Source of the DNA: Micromonospora echinofusca
Lineage (GTDB): Bacteria; Actinomycetota; Actinomycetes; Mycobacteriales; Micromonosporaceae
DNA length: 64,000 bases
Assembly: GCF_900091445.1 (NCBI RefSeq)
Contig: NZ_LT607733.1
Span: forward strand, 2,868,501 to 2,932,500
Reading direction: 5' to 3'
This document shows positions 24,420-33,076 of the stretch, piece by piece. The notes beneath the pieces are model-generated. The model made no database searches. It worked only from the letters and a program-made list of their open reading frames with translations, and was not told the origin of the DNA. How positions within the stretch are numbered: position 1 is the stretch's first letter; the number at the start of each line of letters is the position of its first letter. The position numbers and the translations under genes are program-made.

Positions 24420-25654
24420 CGCGCGTCCCGCAGGCGGCCGTGGTCGTCGCGGTACGACACCCCGCCCTTGATCACGGCGTGCAGGCTGCGCAGCGCGGAC
24501 ACCGAACGGGTGGGGTCGTCGCGCAGGACCAGCAGGTCGGCGTGCTTGCCGACCTCGACGCTGCCGAGCGTGTCGGCCTGACCCAGCCACTGCGCGGGGC
24601 GGATGGTGGCGGACTTCAGCGCGTCGGCGACGGGCATCCCGGCGTCCACCATGAACTCCAGCTCCCGCACGGTGGCGGTCGTCTCGTCGTAGCCGGCGTG
24701 CGGCGGCATGTCGCTGCCCAGCGCGATCGGCACGCCGTTGCGGATGGCGTGCTGGAGGCTCTCCCAGTGCCGGGGCCCGGCCGACAGGGCGCGGTCCATC
24801 AGCCAGCCGGGCACGCCGGCGTCGCGGAAGAACTGCTCGCAGCGGCTGACCACGATCGTCGGCACGTACCAGACGCCGCGCTCGGCCATCAGCCGGGTCA
24901 CCTCGTCGGTCAGCTCGTAGCCGTGCTCGACGCAGTCCAGGCCGAGTTCCACGGCGCGGCGCACCGACTCGGCCGGGCCGGCGTGCGCGGTCACCTTGCG
25001 GCCCCAGTCGTGCGCCACCCGGATCACGGCTGCCAGCTCGTCGTCGAGCAACTGGGGGGTGTCGATCGACTCGAACTCGCCGGCGATGCCGCCGGAGATG
25101 CACACCTTGATCAGGTCGGCGCCGGCGCGGATCTGCTGCCGGGTGAGTCGGCGGAATCCGTCCGCCCCGTCGGCCTCCAGGGCGTCGGCCTCCCAGCCGT
25201 GCCCGCCGGTGCAGCAGAGGGCGTGCCCGGCGGTGAAGATCCGCGGGCCGTCCACCGCGCCGCGCTCGATGCCCTTGCGCAGGGCGAAGTCGGCGTAGCG
25301 GCTCTCGCCGACGAGGCGGGCGGTGGTGACCCCGGAGTGCAGGGTCCGGCGCGCCGAGTCGGCCATCAGCAGCACCAGCTCGGCCAGGTTCGACCGGTGC
25401 ACCTCGTCGCCGAAGTGGCCGGGCAGCCCGAGCGAGAGGTGCACGTGCATGTTGGTCAGGCCGGGCATGACGTGGTCGCCGTGCAGGTCGACCACCCGGG
25501 CGTCGCCGGCCTCGGCGAGGACGTCGTCGACCGGCCCGACCGCGCGGATCGTGCCGTCGGCGCCGATCCAGACGCCGCTGTCGCGCTGCACGTCGTCGCG
25601 TACGCCGTCGTAGAGCGCGAGGTTGACCAGGACCTGTTCGGTGGGGATGTGCAT
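24416..25654 (-). CDS. Amidohydrolase, imidazolonepropionase/dipeptidase-like
   Basis: 412 residues. Metal site: HVHLSLG near residue 70 (HxH), carboxylated Lys in DLIKVCISGG (about 188), then His in VTAHAG, VEHGYEL and the catalytic Asp in LGSDMPPHAGY. This is the amidohydrolase branch that includes Xaa-Pro, Xaa-Arg and Xaa-Lys dipeptidases often annotated as imidazolonepropionase-related. No hut genes are nearby. Placed between a dipeptide importer and a DUF885 peptidase, a prolidase-like role is the best guess. Confidence 0.85.
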   Translation of the reverse strand: MHIPTEQVLVNLALYDGVRDDVQRDSGVWIGADGTIRAVGPVDDVLAEAGDARVVDLHGDHVMPGLTNMHVHLSLGLPGHFGDEVHRSNLAELVLLMADSARRTLHSGVTTARLVGESRYADFALRKGIERGAVDGPRIFTAGHALCCTGGHGWEADALEADGADGFRRLTRQQIRAGADLIKVCISGGIAGEFESIDTPQLLDDELAAVIRVAHDWGRKVTAHAGPAESVRRAVELGLDCVEHGYELTDEVTRLMAERGVWYVPTIVVSRCEQFFRDAGVPGWLMDRALSAGPRHWESLQHAIRNGVPIALGSDMPPHAGYDETTATVRELEFMVDAGMPVADALKSATIRPAQWLGQADTLGSVEVGKHADLLVLRDDPTRSVSALRSLHAVIKGGVSYRDDHGRLRDAR

Positions 25655-25664
25655 GCGGTGTCCT

Positions 25665-26648
25665 CTACGCGGCGGGCACGGTGCTCGGTGCCACCGTGGG
25701 GTCGTTGAGCCAGCAGGCGGCGCTGCGGCCGCCGAGGTCGAGCGTGGGTGGGTGCTCGCCGCACGGCGCGAAGGCGTGCGGGCAGCGTGGCCGGAACCGG
25801 CACCCGGTCGGCGCCTGCGCCGGGTCGGGCACCTCGCCGGCGAGCGTCCTGGGCAGCTGCGGGTGCGGCCCGATCTGCGGCACCGCGTCGATCAGCGCCC
25901 GGCTGTACGGGTGCCGGGGTGCGCGCCACAGCTCGCGGGTGGGCGCGGTCTCGACGATCCGGCCCAGGTACATCACCGCCGTGACGTCGGCGATCTCGTG
26001 TACCAGGGAGAGGTCGTGCGAGATGAACAGCATGCCCATGTCGAGGTCGCGGACCAGCCCGACGAGCAGGTTGACCACCTGCGCCTGGGAGGACGCGTCC
26101 AGCGCGGTGACCGGCTCGTCCGCGATGATCATCCGGGGTTCCGGCGCGAGCGCCCGCGCGATGGCGAGCCGCTGCCGCTGGCCGCCGGAGAACTGGTGCG
26201 GGTACCGCTCCGCCGCCGAGGCGGGCATGCCGACGCGGTCCAGCAGCTCGGCCACCCGCGCCCGGCGGGCGGCGCCGGTCACCGTGTCCGGCACCCCGTC
26301 GAGCAGCTGCGCGCCGATGGTGCGCCGGGGGTTCAGCGACGCGTACGGATTCTGGAACACCATCTGGAGTCCCACCTGCGGCACCGGCCGGCGACGCCAG
26401 CCCAGCGGGGTGACCGGGCGCCCGGCGAACCGGATCGCCCCGGCGCTCGGGGCGGCCAGCCCGACCGCCACCCGGGCCAGCGACGACTTGCCGCAGCCGG
26501 ACTCGCCGACCAGGCCGACGATCTGCCCGGGCGCCACCTCGAGGCTCACCCCGGCCACGGCCCGGACCGGTCCCCGGCCGCGCGCCCTGTACTCGACCTC
26601 GACGTCGCTGATCTCGAGCAGGTTGCCCGAGTCGACCGGCTCGTTCAT
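25665..26648 (-). CDS. Dipeptide/oligopeptide ABC transporter ATPase, DppF type
   Basis: 327 residues from ATG 26648. Walker A GESGCGKSS, Q-loop FQNPYASLNPRRTI, signature FSGGQRQRLAIARAL, Walker B RMIIADEP, H-loop FISHDL. C-terminal oligopeptide-specific domain with CRFRPRCPHAFAPC, the Cys cluster that can hold an Fe-S centre in this family. Overlaps DppD-type gene upstream. Confidence 0.92.
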   Translation of the reverse strand: MNEPVDSGNLLEISDVEVEYRARGRGPVRAVAGVSLEVAPGQIVGLVGESGCGKSSLARVAVGLAAPSAGAIRFAGRPVTPLGWRRRPVPQVGLQMVFQNPYASLNPRRTIGAQLLDGVPDTVTGAARRARVAELLDRVGMPASAAERYPHQFSGGQRQRLAIARALAPEPRMIIADEPVTALDASSQAQVVNLLVGLVRDLDMGMLFISHDLSLVHEIADVTAVMYLGRIVETAPTRELWRAPRHPYSRALIDAVPQIGPHPQLPRTLAGEVPDPAQAPTGCRFRPRCPHAFAPCGEHPPTLDLGGRSAACWLNDPTVAPSTVPAA

Positions 26649-27622
26649 GCCGCCACCTCCAGGTGCGGACGGACCACGCAGGCCACGGACCGGTCGTCGC
26701 CGGCGGGGGAGAGCGGGGGCGGCGCGGTCTGGCAGGACGGCTCGGCGAATCCGCACCGGGGCTGGAACGGGCACCCGGGCGGCGCCTGCCCCGGCGCCGG
26801 CGGACCGCCCGGGATGGGCCGCAGGGTGCCGACGGACTGGGTGCCGTGCGGGCGGGCGCCGAGCAGCGCCGCCGTGTACGGGTGCCGCGGCGCGGTGAGC
26901 AGCGCCCCGGTGGGCCCGGTCTCCACCACCCGCCCGGCGTAGAAGACGTACCCGCGGGTGGTCAGCGCGCTGAGCACCCCCAGGTCGTGGGTGATGAACG
27001 CGACGGCCAGCCCGGTCTCGGCGCGCAACTGCTCCAGCAGCGCCAGGATGCCGGCCTGCACCGTCACGTCCAGTGCGGTGGTCGGCTCGTCGGCGATCAG
27101 CAGCCGGGGGCGGGCGGCGAGGGCGATCGCGATGGCGGCCCGCTGCCGCATGCCGCCGGAGAACTGGTGCGGGTACGCCCGTACCGCCCGCTGCGGGTCG
27201 GGGATGCGGACCTGCTCGAGCAGCTCCACCGCCCGCCGGTCGGCCGCCCGCCGGTCCAGGCCCAGGTGGACCTGCATGTGCTCGGTGAGCTGCCGGCCGA
27301 TCGTGAGCATCGGGTGTAGCGCCGCGGTGGGGTCCTGGAAGACCATCGCGATGCCGGCGCCGCGTACCTTCTGCCAGCGCCTGGTGTCCAGGCCGAGCAG
27401 TTCGGTGCCGGCGAAGCGGGCCGATCCGGTGACCTTGGCACCGGCGGGCAGCAGCCCGAGCAGGGTCTGCGCGGTGAGGCTCTTGCCGCAGCCGCTCTCC
27501 CCGGCGATGCCGACCATCTCGCCCTCGTCGACGGTGAACGACACGTCGTGCAGGATCGGCAGCGGCCCCGTGGGGCCGGGCAGGGTGACGGCCAGGGAGT
27601 CGACCTCGAGCAGGGGTGCCAT
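26645..27622 (-). CDS. Dipeptide/oligopeptide ABC transporter ATPase, DppD type
   Basis: 325 residues. Walker A GESGCGKSL, Q-loop FQDPTAALHPMLTI, signature FSGGMRQRAAIAIAL, Walker B LLIADEP, FITHDLGV. C-terminal CPFQPRCGFAEPSC motif as in its partner. It starts three bases after the permease stop. Confidence 0.92.
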   Translation of the reverse strand: MAPLLEVDSLAVTLPGPTGPLPILHDVSFTVDEGEMVGIAGESGCGKSLTAQTLLGLLPAGAKVTGSARFAGTELLGLDTRRWQKVRGAGIAMVFQDPTAALHPMLTIGRQLTEHMQVHLGLDRRAADRRAVELLEQVRIPDPQRAVRAYPHQFSGGMRQRAAIAIALAARPRLLIADEPTTALDVTVQAGILALLEQLRAETGLAVAFITHDLGVLSALTTRGYVFYAGRVVETGPTGALLTAPRHPYTAALLGARPHGTQSVGTLRPIPGGPPAPGQAPPGCPFQPRCGFAEPSCQTAPPPLSPAGDDRSVACVVRPHLEVAA

Positions 27623-27625
27623 CTC

Positions 27626-28543
27626 TCAACGTCCCTTCGCGTAGCGGGGGTCGATCCGGTCGCGCAGGGCGTCGCCGAGCACGTTGAAGGCCATCACCAC
27701 GGTGAGGATGGCCAGACCGGGGAACACGCTGACCCACCACATGGAGAGGTCCTGCGAGCCGAGCGCCACCATCGAGCCCCACTCGGCGGCTGGCGGGCGG
27801 GGGCCGAGGCCGAGGAAGGACAGGGCCGACAGCAGCAGCACGGCGTTGCCGAGTTCCAGGGTGGCCAGCACGATGGCCGGGCCCACGCTGTTGGGCAGGA
27901 CGTCGCGGCGCAGCGCGCGCAGCGGCCCGATGCCGAGCAGCCGGGCGGCGCTGAGGTAGTCCTCGCCGCGCATGGTCAGCACGGCGCTGCGGATGACCCG
28001 GGCGTACACCGGCCAGGAGACGATGACCAGCGCGAGGACGGCGTTGCGGGTGCTGGGCCCGAACGCGGCCGTGACCGCCATCGCCAGGATGATCTGCGGG
28101 AACGCGAAGACCAGGTCCGTCAGGCGCATCAGCGCCTCGTCGACGAACCGGCCCACGTAGCCGGCGACCAGACCGAGCAGGCCGCCGATCAGCAGGGCGA
28201 GCGAGACGATGGCGAGCGCGAGCGGGATCGACAGGCGGGCGCCGTGGACCACCCGGCTGAACACGTCCCGGCCGAGGGAGTCGGTGCCGAACCAGTGCGT
28301 GCCCGACGGCGGCGCGTAGGCGTCCGGGCTCTGCGCCAGCGGGTCGTACGGCGCCACCAGCGGGGCGAACAGCGCCACCAGCAGCCACCCGCCGAGGATG
28401 ACCAGCGCCGCCAGGGCGATCGGCTGGCGCCAGATGGGCCGCCCGGTCCGGCGCCCGCGCAGCCGGCCCAGGAAGCGACGCCGGGCCAGCGCGTCCGTCG
28501 CCTTCGGGTCGGGCGCCACGGGGTCGGGTGCGAGTGTGGTCAT
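27626..28543 (-). CDS. Dipeptide ABC transporter permease, DppC type
   Basis: 305 residues from ATG 28543; overlaps the DppB-type stop. N-terminal cytoplasmic tail, first helix IALAALVILGGWLLVALFAPLVAPYDP, then the DppC hallmark HWFGTDSLGRDVFSRVVHGAR at about 85-105. EAA-type loop LSAARLLGIGPLRALRRDVLPN. Six helices in all. Confidence 0.92.
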   Translation of the reverse strand: MTTLAPDPVAPDPKATDALARRRFLGRLRGRRTGRPIWRQPIALAALVILGGWLLVALFAPLVAPYDPLAQSPDAYAPPSGTHWFGTDSLGRDVFSRVVHGARLSIPLALAIVSLALLIGGLLGLVAGYVGRFVDEALMRLTDLVFAFPQIILAMAVTAAFGPSTRNAVLALVIVSWPVYARVIRSAVLTMRGEDYLSAARLLGIGPLRALRRDVLPNSVGPAIVLATLELGNAVLLLSALSFLGLGPRPPAAEWGSMVALGSQDLSMWWVSVFPGLAILTVVMAFNVLGDALRDRIDPRYAKGR

Positions 28544-29628
28544 GACAGGCGGATCCTCGGGTCGATGAGTCCGTACAGCAGGTCGACGGTGAGGTTGACC
28601 AGCGTGTAGACCAGCGCGACGAAGAGGCTGACGCCGAGGATCGCGGGCAGGTCCAGCGCCGTCGCGCTGCGGTACGCGTACTGGCCGAGGCCCGGCCAGC
28701 CGAAGATGTTCTCCACCAGCACCGTGCCGGAGAGCAGCGAGGCGAAGGCCAGCCCGGAGACGGTGATCACCGGGACCAGGCCGGCGCGCAGCAGGTGCCG
28801 GCGGAACACCACCCGGGCGGGCAGGCCCTTGGCGTACGCGGCCCGGATGTAGTCCTGCTGGAGCACCTCCAGCATGGAGGAGCGGACGAAGCGGACCAGC
28901 ATCGCCACCGTCAGGCTGGTCAGCACGAGCACCGGCAGGATCAGGTGCTGGGCGGCGTCCCAGGCGACGTCCCACTGACCGGCGAGGGCGGCGTCGACCG
29001 TGTACATGCCGGTCACCGTCGGAGGCGGGCTGAAGTCGGTCGACAGCCGCCCGCCGCTGGGCGCCAGGCCGAGCTGGTAGAAGAACACGTAGAGCACGAC
29101 GAGCGACAGCCAGAAGGGCGGGGTGGACAGGCCGAGCAGCGCGCCGACGCGGATCAGCTGGTCGGTGACCCGACCGTTTCGCACGGCGGCGAGCATGCCG
29201 ATCCCGGTGCCGATCAGCAGCGCCAGCACCATCGTGGGGATGGCCAGTTCCATGGTCGCCGGCACGTACTGCAACAGGTCGTCGGCCACGGTCCGGCCGG
29301 TCTGCTGCGAGATGCCGAGATCGCCCTGGAACAGGTTGCCCAGGTACTGCAGGTACTGCACGTACAGCGGCTGGTCCAGGCCCCACTTCTCGCGGAACGC
29401 GGCCACCGTCGCGGGATCGTTGAGCGCCTGGTCGGAGAGGTTGGCCGTGACCGGGTCGCCGGGCACCACGGTGACCAGGCCGAACGTCACGATCGTGACG
29501 CCCAGCAGCAGGCCGGCGGTGATGGCCACCCGCTTGAGCAGGAAGACCAGCAGGGCCCGGTGCGGCCGGGGCCGGGACACGGTCGTGGTGACCGCGCCCG
29601 GCTCGGCGTCGTCGACTGTCGTCGTCAT
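28540..29628 (-). CDS. Dipeptide ABC transporter permease, DppB type
   Basis: 362 residues. First helix at about 27-50, large external loop with PGDPVTANLS and YLQYLGNLFQGDLG (the usual DppB GDLG motif), then five helices and the EAA-type loop RAAYAKGLPARVVFRRHLLRAGLVP. It lies seven bases after the binding-protein stop. Confidence 0.92.
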   Translation of the reverse strand: MTTTVDDAEPGAVTTTVSRPRPHRALLVFLLKRVAITAGLLLGVTIVTFGLVTVVPGDPVTANLSDQALNDPATVAAFREKWGLDQPLYVQYLQYLGNLFQGDLGISQQTGRTVADDLLQYVPATMELAIPTMVLALLIGTGIGMLAAVRNGRVTDQLIRVGALLGLSTPPFWLSLVVLYVFFYQLGLAPSGGRLSTDFSPPPTVTGMYTVDAALAGQWDVAWDAAQHLILPVLVLTSLTVAMLVRFVRSSMLEVLQQDYIRAAYAKGLPARVVFRRHLLRAGLVPVITVSGLAFASLLSGTVLVENIFGWPGLGQYAYRSATALDLPAILGVSLFVALVYTLVNLTVDLLYGLIDPRIRLS

Positions 29629-29635
29629 GGAGTGA

Positions 29636-31243
29636 CTACCCCCGGCCCACCGCGGCCAGGTCGACCTGCCAGCCGGCGGCGGTGTAGTCCGTGCCGGTCA
29701 GGTCGCCGCTCGCCACCACGGTGGAGGAGTTGCTGGCCAGGACCACGTACGGGCTGGCGGCGTTCATCGCCCGCTGCCACTCCTGCATGGCGGCGGCCCG
29801 GGCGGCCAGGTCGAGGGTCTCGGTGACCTTCTTGCCGGCGGCCACGACGGCCGGGTCGGCCCGCTCCACCGTCCAGCCCGAGCGCAGCGCGGTGGCCTGG
29901 CCGGGGGACATGTTGTTGATCAGCGAGTCGGCGACCGGGTAGTTCAGGCTCTGCGGGGTGAACCCGAGGGCCATCTTGCCCGTACGCATCTCGTCGAGGA
30001 AGGTGGTCAGCGGCTGCGGGGTCAGCTCCAGCTTGATGCCGGCCTCGGCGGCGTCACCCTGCACCTTCGTCGCGACCGTGCCCAGGTCGACCCCCTTGTA
30101 GGTGATGGCCGGGTAGTTGAACTTCACCGTCGGGTTGCTCAGCCCCGCCTCGGTGAGCAACGCCTTGGCCTTCGCCACGTCACGCTTGGACTGCTCGGCC
30201 TCGGGCAGCGCGCCCGGGTAGGCGGGGGCCACCAGCCCGGCGCCGGGGGCGGCGCCCTTGCCGTACAGCCCGGCGATGCCCTCGTAGTCGATGGCGGCGC
30301 GCAGTGCCTGGTTGAACTTCGCGTTCGAGGTCACCGGGGAGACGGCCGGGTCGGCGTTGAGGAAGAGGAAGTAGACGGTGTCCTGCATCGCGGAGGTCTT
30401 CAGGCTGCCCGGCAGCCCCTCCAGCAGCTTGCCGGAGATGTCCAACGCGATCTCGGAGCCGCCGGCCCGCTGCATGGTCAGCTTCTGGGTCTGCACGTCC
30501 ATGTTGCGCAGCACGACGCGGCTGAACTCGGGCTTGGTGCCCCAGTAGTTGGGGTTGGCCTCCAGCACCACCTGCGCCGACGGGTCGTACGACTTGAGCA
30601 CGTACGGGCCGCTGCCGACCGAGTTCGTGTCGAGGTACTGCTGCGCGGTGTCGCTCTTCGCGGCGTCGGCGGCGTCCGTCGCGCCGTGCTCCTTGGCGAC
30701 CTTGGAGTTGACCACGCCGGTCGACGGCATCGCGAGCACCACGGGGATGTTCGGGTCGGCGGTGGCCGAGGTGACCACCACGGTCCGCTCGTCGGTCTTG
30801 GCGAACGTGAGGCCGCTGACCATGACCGCCGGGCTGGCCTTGACGTTCTTCAGCCGGTTGAGGGAGAAGACCACGTCGTCGGCGGTGAGCGCGGTGCCGT
30901 CGGAGAACTTCACGCCCTCGCGCAGCTTGAAGGTGAAGGTCTTGGCGTCGGGCGACGCCTCGTACGACTCGGCCAGCGCCGGGACCGGCTTGCTGACGTC
31001 CGAGCCCTCGAAGGTCAGCAGGGTGTCGTAGAGGGAGTGCACGGCGGTCAGGCCGGTCGCCTCGTAGATCCGGCCGGGGTCGAGGGTCTTGAGGACGAAC
31101 GAGGTGTTGACGGTGAGGGTCTTGGCCGAACCGCCGTTACCGCTTCCTCCGCTGCCGCCCGCGCTGCACGCGGTGCTGGAGGCTATGGCCAGCGCCGCCA
31201 GAGCGATCGCTCCGACGCGGAGCCGGCGAGGGGACACCGACAT
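29636..31243 (-). CDS. Dipeptide/oligopeptide-binding lipoprotein
   Basis: 535 residues from ATG 31243 with TAGGAA upstream. Lipoprotein signal with lipobox ASSTAC at about residue 27, Gly/Ser spacer, then the SBP_bac_5 fold: LKTLDPGRIYEATGL, LREGVKFSDGTALTADDVVFSLNR (the family signature), GSGPYVLKSYDPSAQVVLEANPNYWG. It is the first gene of a ten-gene operon on the minus strand, all gaps under 50 bases, that ends at the 20981-21022 hairpin. Ligand specificity within peptides, opines or imino acids is not readable. Confidence 0.92.
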   Translation of the reverse strand: MSVSPRRLRVGAIALAALAIASSTACSAGGSGGSGNGGSAKTLTVNTSFVLKTLDPGRIYEATGLTAVHSLYDTLLTFEGSDVSKPVPALAESYEASPDAKTFTFKLREGVKFSDGTALTADDVVFSLNRLKNVKASPAVMVSGLTFAKTDERTVVVTSATADPNIPVVLAMPSTGVVNSKVAKEHGATDAADAAKSDTAQQYLDTNSVGSGPYVLKSYDPSAQVVLEANPNYWGTKPEFSRVVLRNMDVQTQKLTMQRAGGSEIALDISGKLLEGLPGSLKTSAMQDTVYFLFLNADPAVSPVTSNAKFNQALRAAIDYEGIAGLYGKGAAPGAGLVAPAYPGALPEAEQSKRDVAKAKALLTEAGLSNPTVKFNYPAITYKGVDLGTVATKVQGDAAEAGIKLELTPQPLTTFLDEMRTGKMALGFTPQSLNYPVADSLINNMSPGQATALRSGWTVERADPAVVAAGKKVTETLDLAARAAAMQEWQRAMNAASPYVVLASNSSTVVASGDLTGTDYTAAGWQVDLAAVGRG

Positions 31244-31468
31244 GCTGTTCCTACCTTCGTATGGGCCGGCCCGGGCGGGACGGGTTCTGAGGGCTGTTCG
31301 GGCCCGGCGACGCCGGGACGCCGCGGCCGGGCCGCTGGTGCCAACCGCAGCGGCTTTCGCGGGTCTTCGCGGTTGTGCCGCCATGGGGTTGGATGTACCC
31401 GGACGGGACTCGTGTCCGGTTCGTGCCTCGACGCCGCTTGTCTAGTAGCGCCAAACACGTTCACCTTG

Positions 31469-31510
31469 TGTTTGACCACCCTAGACAGCGGCGTATAGTC
31501 ACGTCAAACA
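31469..31510 (+). promoter_or_regulatory. Promoter with inverted-repeat operator in front of the XRE-cupin regulator
   Basis: TTGACC (31472-31477), 16-bp spacer, TATAGT (31494-31499). TGTTTGAC (31469-31476) and its exact reverse complement GTCAAACA (31503-31510) flank it, covering the -35 and the expected start point. The divergent 303-base gap (31244-31546) contains no gene and is AT-rich only here. Self-regulation and control of the peptide operon are likely. Confidence 0.55.
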
Positions 31511-31546
31511 TTTCTAGCCACACTGTTTTGGAACGAGGAAAGACGC

Positions 31547-32083
31547 ATGCTCGGTGACCAGCTCCGCGACCTGCGCCAGCAGCACTCCCTCACGCTGCGC
31601 CAGCTCGCGGCCGCGGCCGACGTGTCGCCCGCCCTGCTCAGCCAGATCGAGAACGGCGCCACCGACCCCAGCCTGGCCACCCTGCGTAAGCTCGCCAAGG
31701 TCTTCGACACCTCCATAGCGGCGCTGTTCTCCGAGCCGGACGCCCCGCTGGTGCACATCAGCCGGCCCGGCTCGCGGTCCCGGCTCGCCGCGCCCCCCGG
31801 GCAGATCGCCTACGACCGGCTCACGCCGGGGCGGGGCGACCTGGAGGTGCTCGAAGCCGAGCTGGCGCCCGGCGACGCCAGCTCCACCGAGCCGTGGGCG
31901 CACCCCTCGACCGAGTGCGCCATCGCCGTCACCGGCGAGGTGGTGGCCGAGATCGGCGGCGAGAAGTACGTGCTGAAGACCGGCGAGGCGATCACCTTCG
32001 ACTCCCGGCTGCCCCACCTCTACCGCAACGCCAGCGACCAGCGGGCCCGGCTCATCATCGCGGTCACCCCGCCGACCCCCTGA
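31547..32083 (+). CDS. XRE-family regulator with C-terminal cupin domain
   Basis: 178 residues from ATG 31547 (GAGGAAAG upstream). Helix-turn-helix at about 5-60: LRDLRQQHSLTLRQLAAAADVSPALLSQIENGATDPSLATL. Cupin barrel at about 105-170 with EPWAHPSTECAIAVTGEVVAEIGGEKYVL and GEAITFDSRLPHLYRN. Members of this type (PuuR-like) sense small amines or amino acids and control their catabolic genes. It sits between the two arms of the peptide/imino-acid locus. Confidence 0.9.
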   Translation: MLGDQLRDLRQQHSLTLRQLAAAADVSPALLSQIENGATDPSLATLRKLAKVFDTSIAALFSEPDAPLVHISRPGSRSRLAAPPGQIAYDRLTPGRGDLEVLEAELAPGDASSTEPWAHPSTECAIAVTGEVVAEIGGEKYVLKTGEAITFDSRLPHLYRNASDQRARLIIAVTPPTP

Positions 32084-32155
32084 CCCACCCGGCACGTCGT
32101 CCGGCCCGCGTCGCGCACGTGGGCGGTACGACGCCGCCCGTCGAAAGGACCCGCA

Positions 32156-33076
32156 GTGGACCGTGACAGCGTCGACTGGTTCGGCTACCTCCCGGCCGTC
32201 ACCACCCCGTTCACCGCCACGGGCGAGCTGGACCTCGCCGCCTGGCGCGGGCAACTGGACTGGCTCGCCGCCGAACGGATGCACGGGCTGATCGTCGGCG
32301 GGACCACGGGCGAGTGGTTCAGTCTCAGCGAACAGGAACGGGCCGCGCTGTTCCGGGCGGCCGCCGACCGGGTCGGCGACCGGCTCACGGTGCTCGGCGG
32401 CTGCAACGCGTACACCCCGGCGGAGGCCATCCGGCACGCCGAGGCCGCCCGCGACGCCGGCCTGCACGGCATCCTGCTCACCCCGCCGCCGTACGTGGTG
32501 CCCACCCGGGCCGAGGTGGTGGCCTTCTACCGGGCCGTCTCCGAGGCGGTCGACATCCCGCTCTGCGTCTACAACTGGCCCCGCGGCACCGGCGTCGACC
32601 TGGACGCCGACCTGCTGCTGGAGCTGAGCGCGCTGGACACCGTGGTGGCGGTCAAGAACTCCACCCCGGACTTCGGCGGGTTCGTCCGTGGTCTGGTCGC
32701 CCTGCGGCACCGCGTGCGCTACTTCGGCATCCCCACCAACGAGGTGGGCATCGAGCTGATGACCACCATCGGCGGCGACGGACTGATGGGGGCCGGCGCC
32801 GTGCTCGGCGCCGACCACCCCGACTTCTTCCGCGCCCTGCGCGCCGGCGACCTCGACCGGGCCCGGGTCCTCGGCGCGCGCGACCGGGTGATCATGGAGG
32901 ACTGGTTCGGGCCGGACTACGGCGCCCGGTTCGGCAACGCGCAGGCGATCATGAAGTACGCGCTCACCCTGCGCGGCGTGCCGGCCGGGCACGTCCGCGC
33001 GCCGCTGCTCCCGCTGACCCCCGCCGAGCAGGACCGCGTCCGGGCCACCATGACCCAGCTCGACCTGCTCCCATGA
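32156..33076 (+). CDS. DapA-superfamily class I lyase, possibly pyrroline-hydroxycarboxylate deaminase
   Basis: 306 residues from GTG 32156. Dihydrodipicolinate-synthase fold: GGTTGEWFSLSEQER (about 42-56), YNWPRGTGVDL with the catalytic Tyr (about 138), and Schiff-base Lys in VVAVKNSTPD (about 165). Its stop overlaps the FAD oxidase start. In Pseudomonas, trans-4-hydroxyproline breakdown uses a D-hydroxyproline dehydrogenase of three subunits plus a DapA-family deaminase (LhpC); the same four gene types occur here in a row. Other keto-acid aldolases of the family remain possible. Confidence 0.8.
   Translation: MDRDSVDWFGYLPAVTTPFTATGELDLAAWRGQLDWLAAERMHGLIVGGTTGEWFSLSEQERAALFRAAADRVGDRLTVLGGCNAYTPAEAIRHAEAARDAGLHGILLTPPPYVVPTRAEVVAFYRAVSEAVDIPLCVYNWPRGTGVDLDADLLLELSALDTVVAVKNSTPDFGGFVRGLVALRHRVRYFGIPTNEVGIELMTTIGGDGLMGAGAVLGADHPDFFRALRAGDLDRARVLGARDRVIMEDWFGPDYGARFGNAQAIMKYALTLRGVPAGHVRAPLLPLTPAEQDRVRATMTQLDLLP

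Noticed and set aside
24416..25654. Imidazolonepropionase of histidine breakdown
   Set aside because: No other hut gene nearby; the family branch also contains dipeptidases that fit the operon better.
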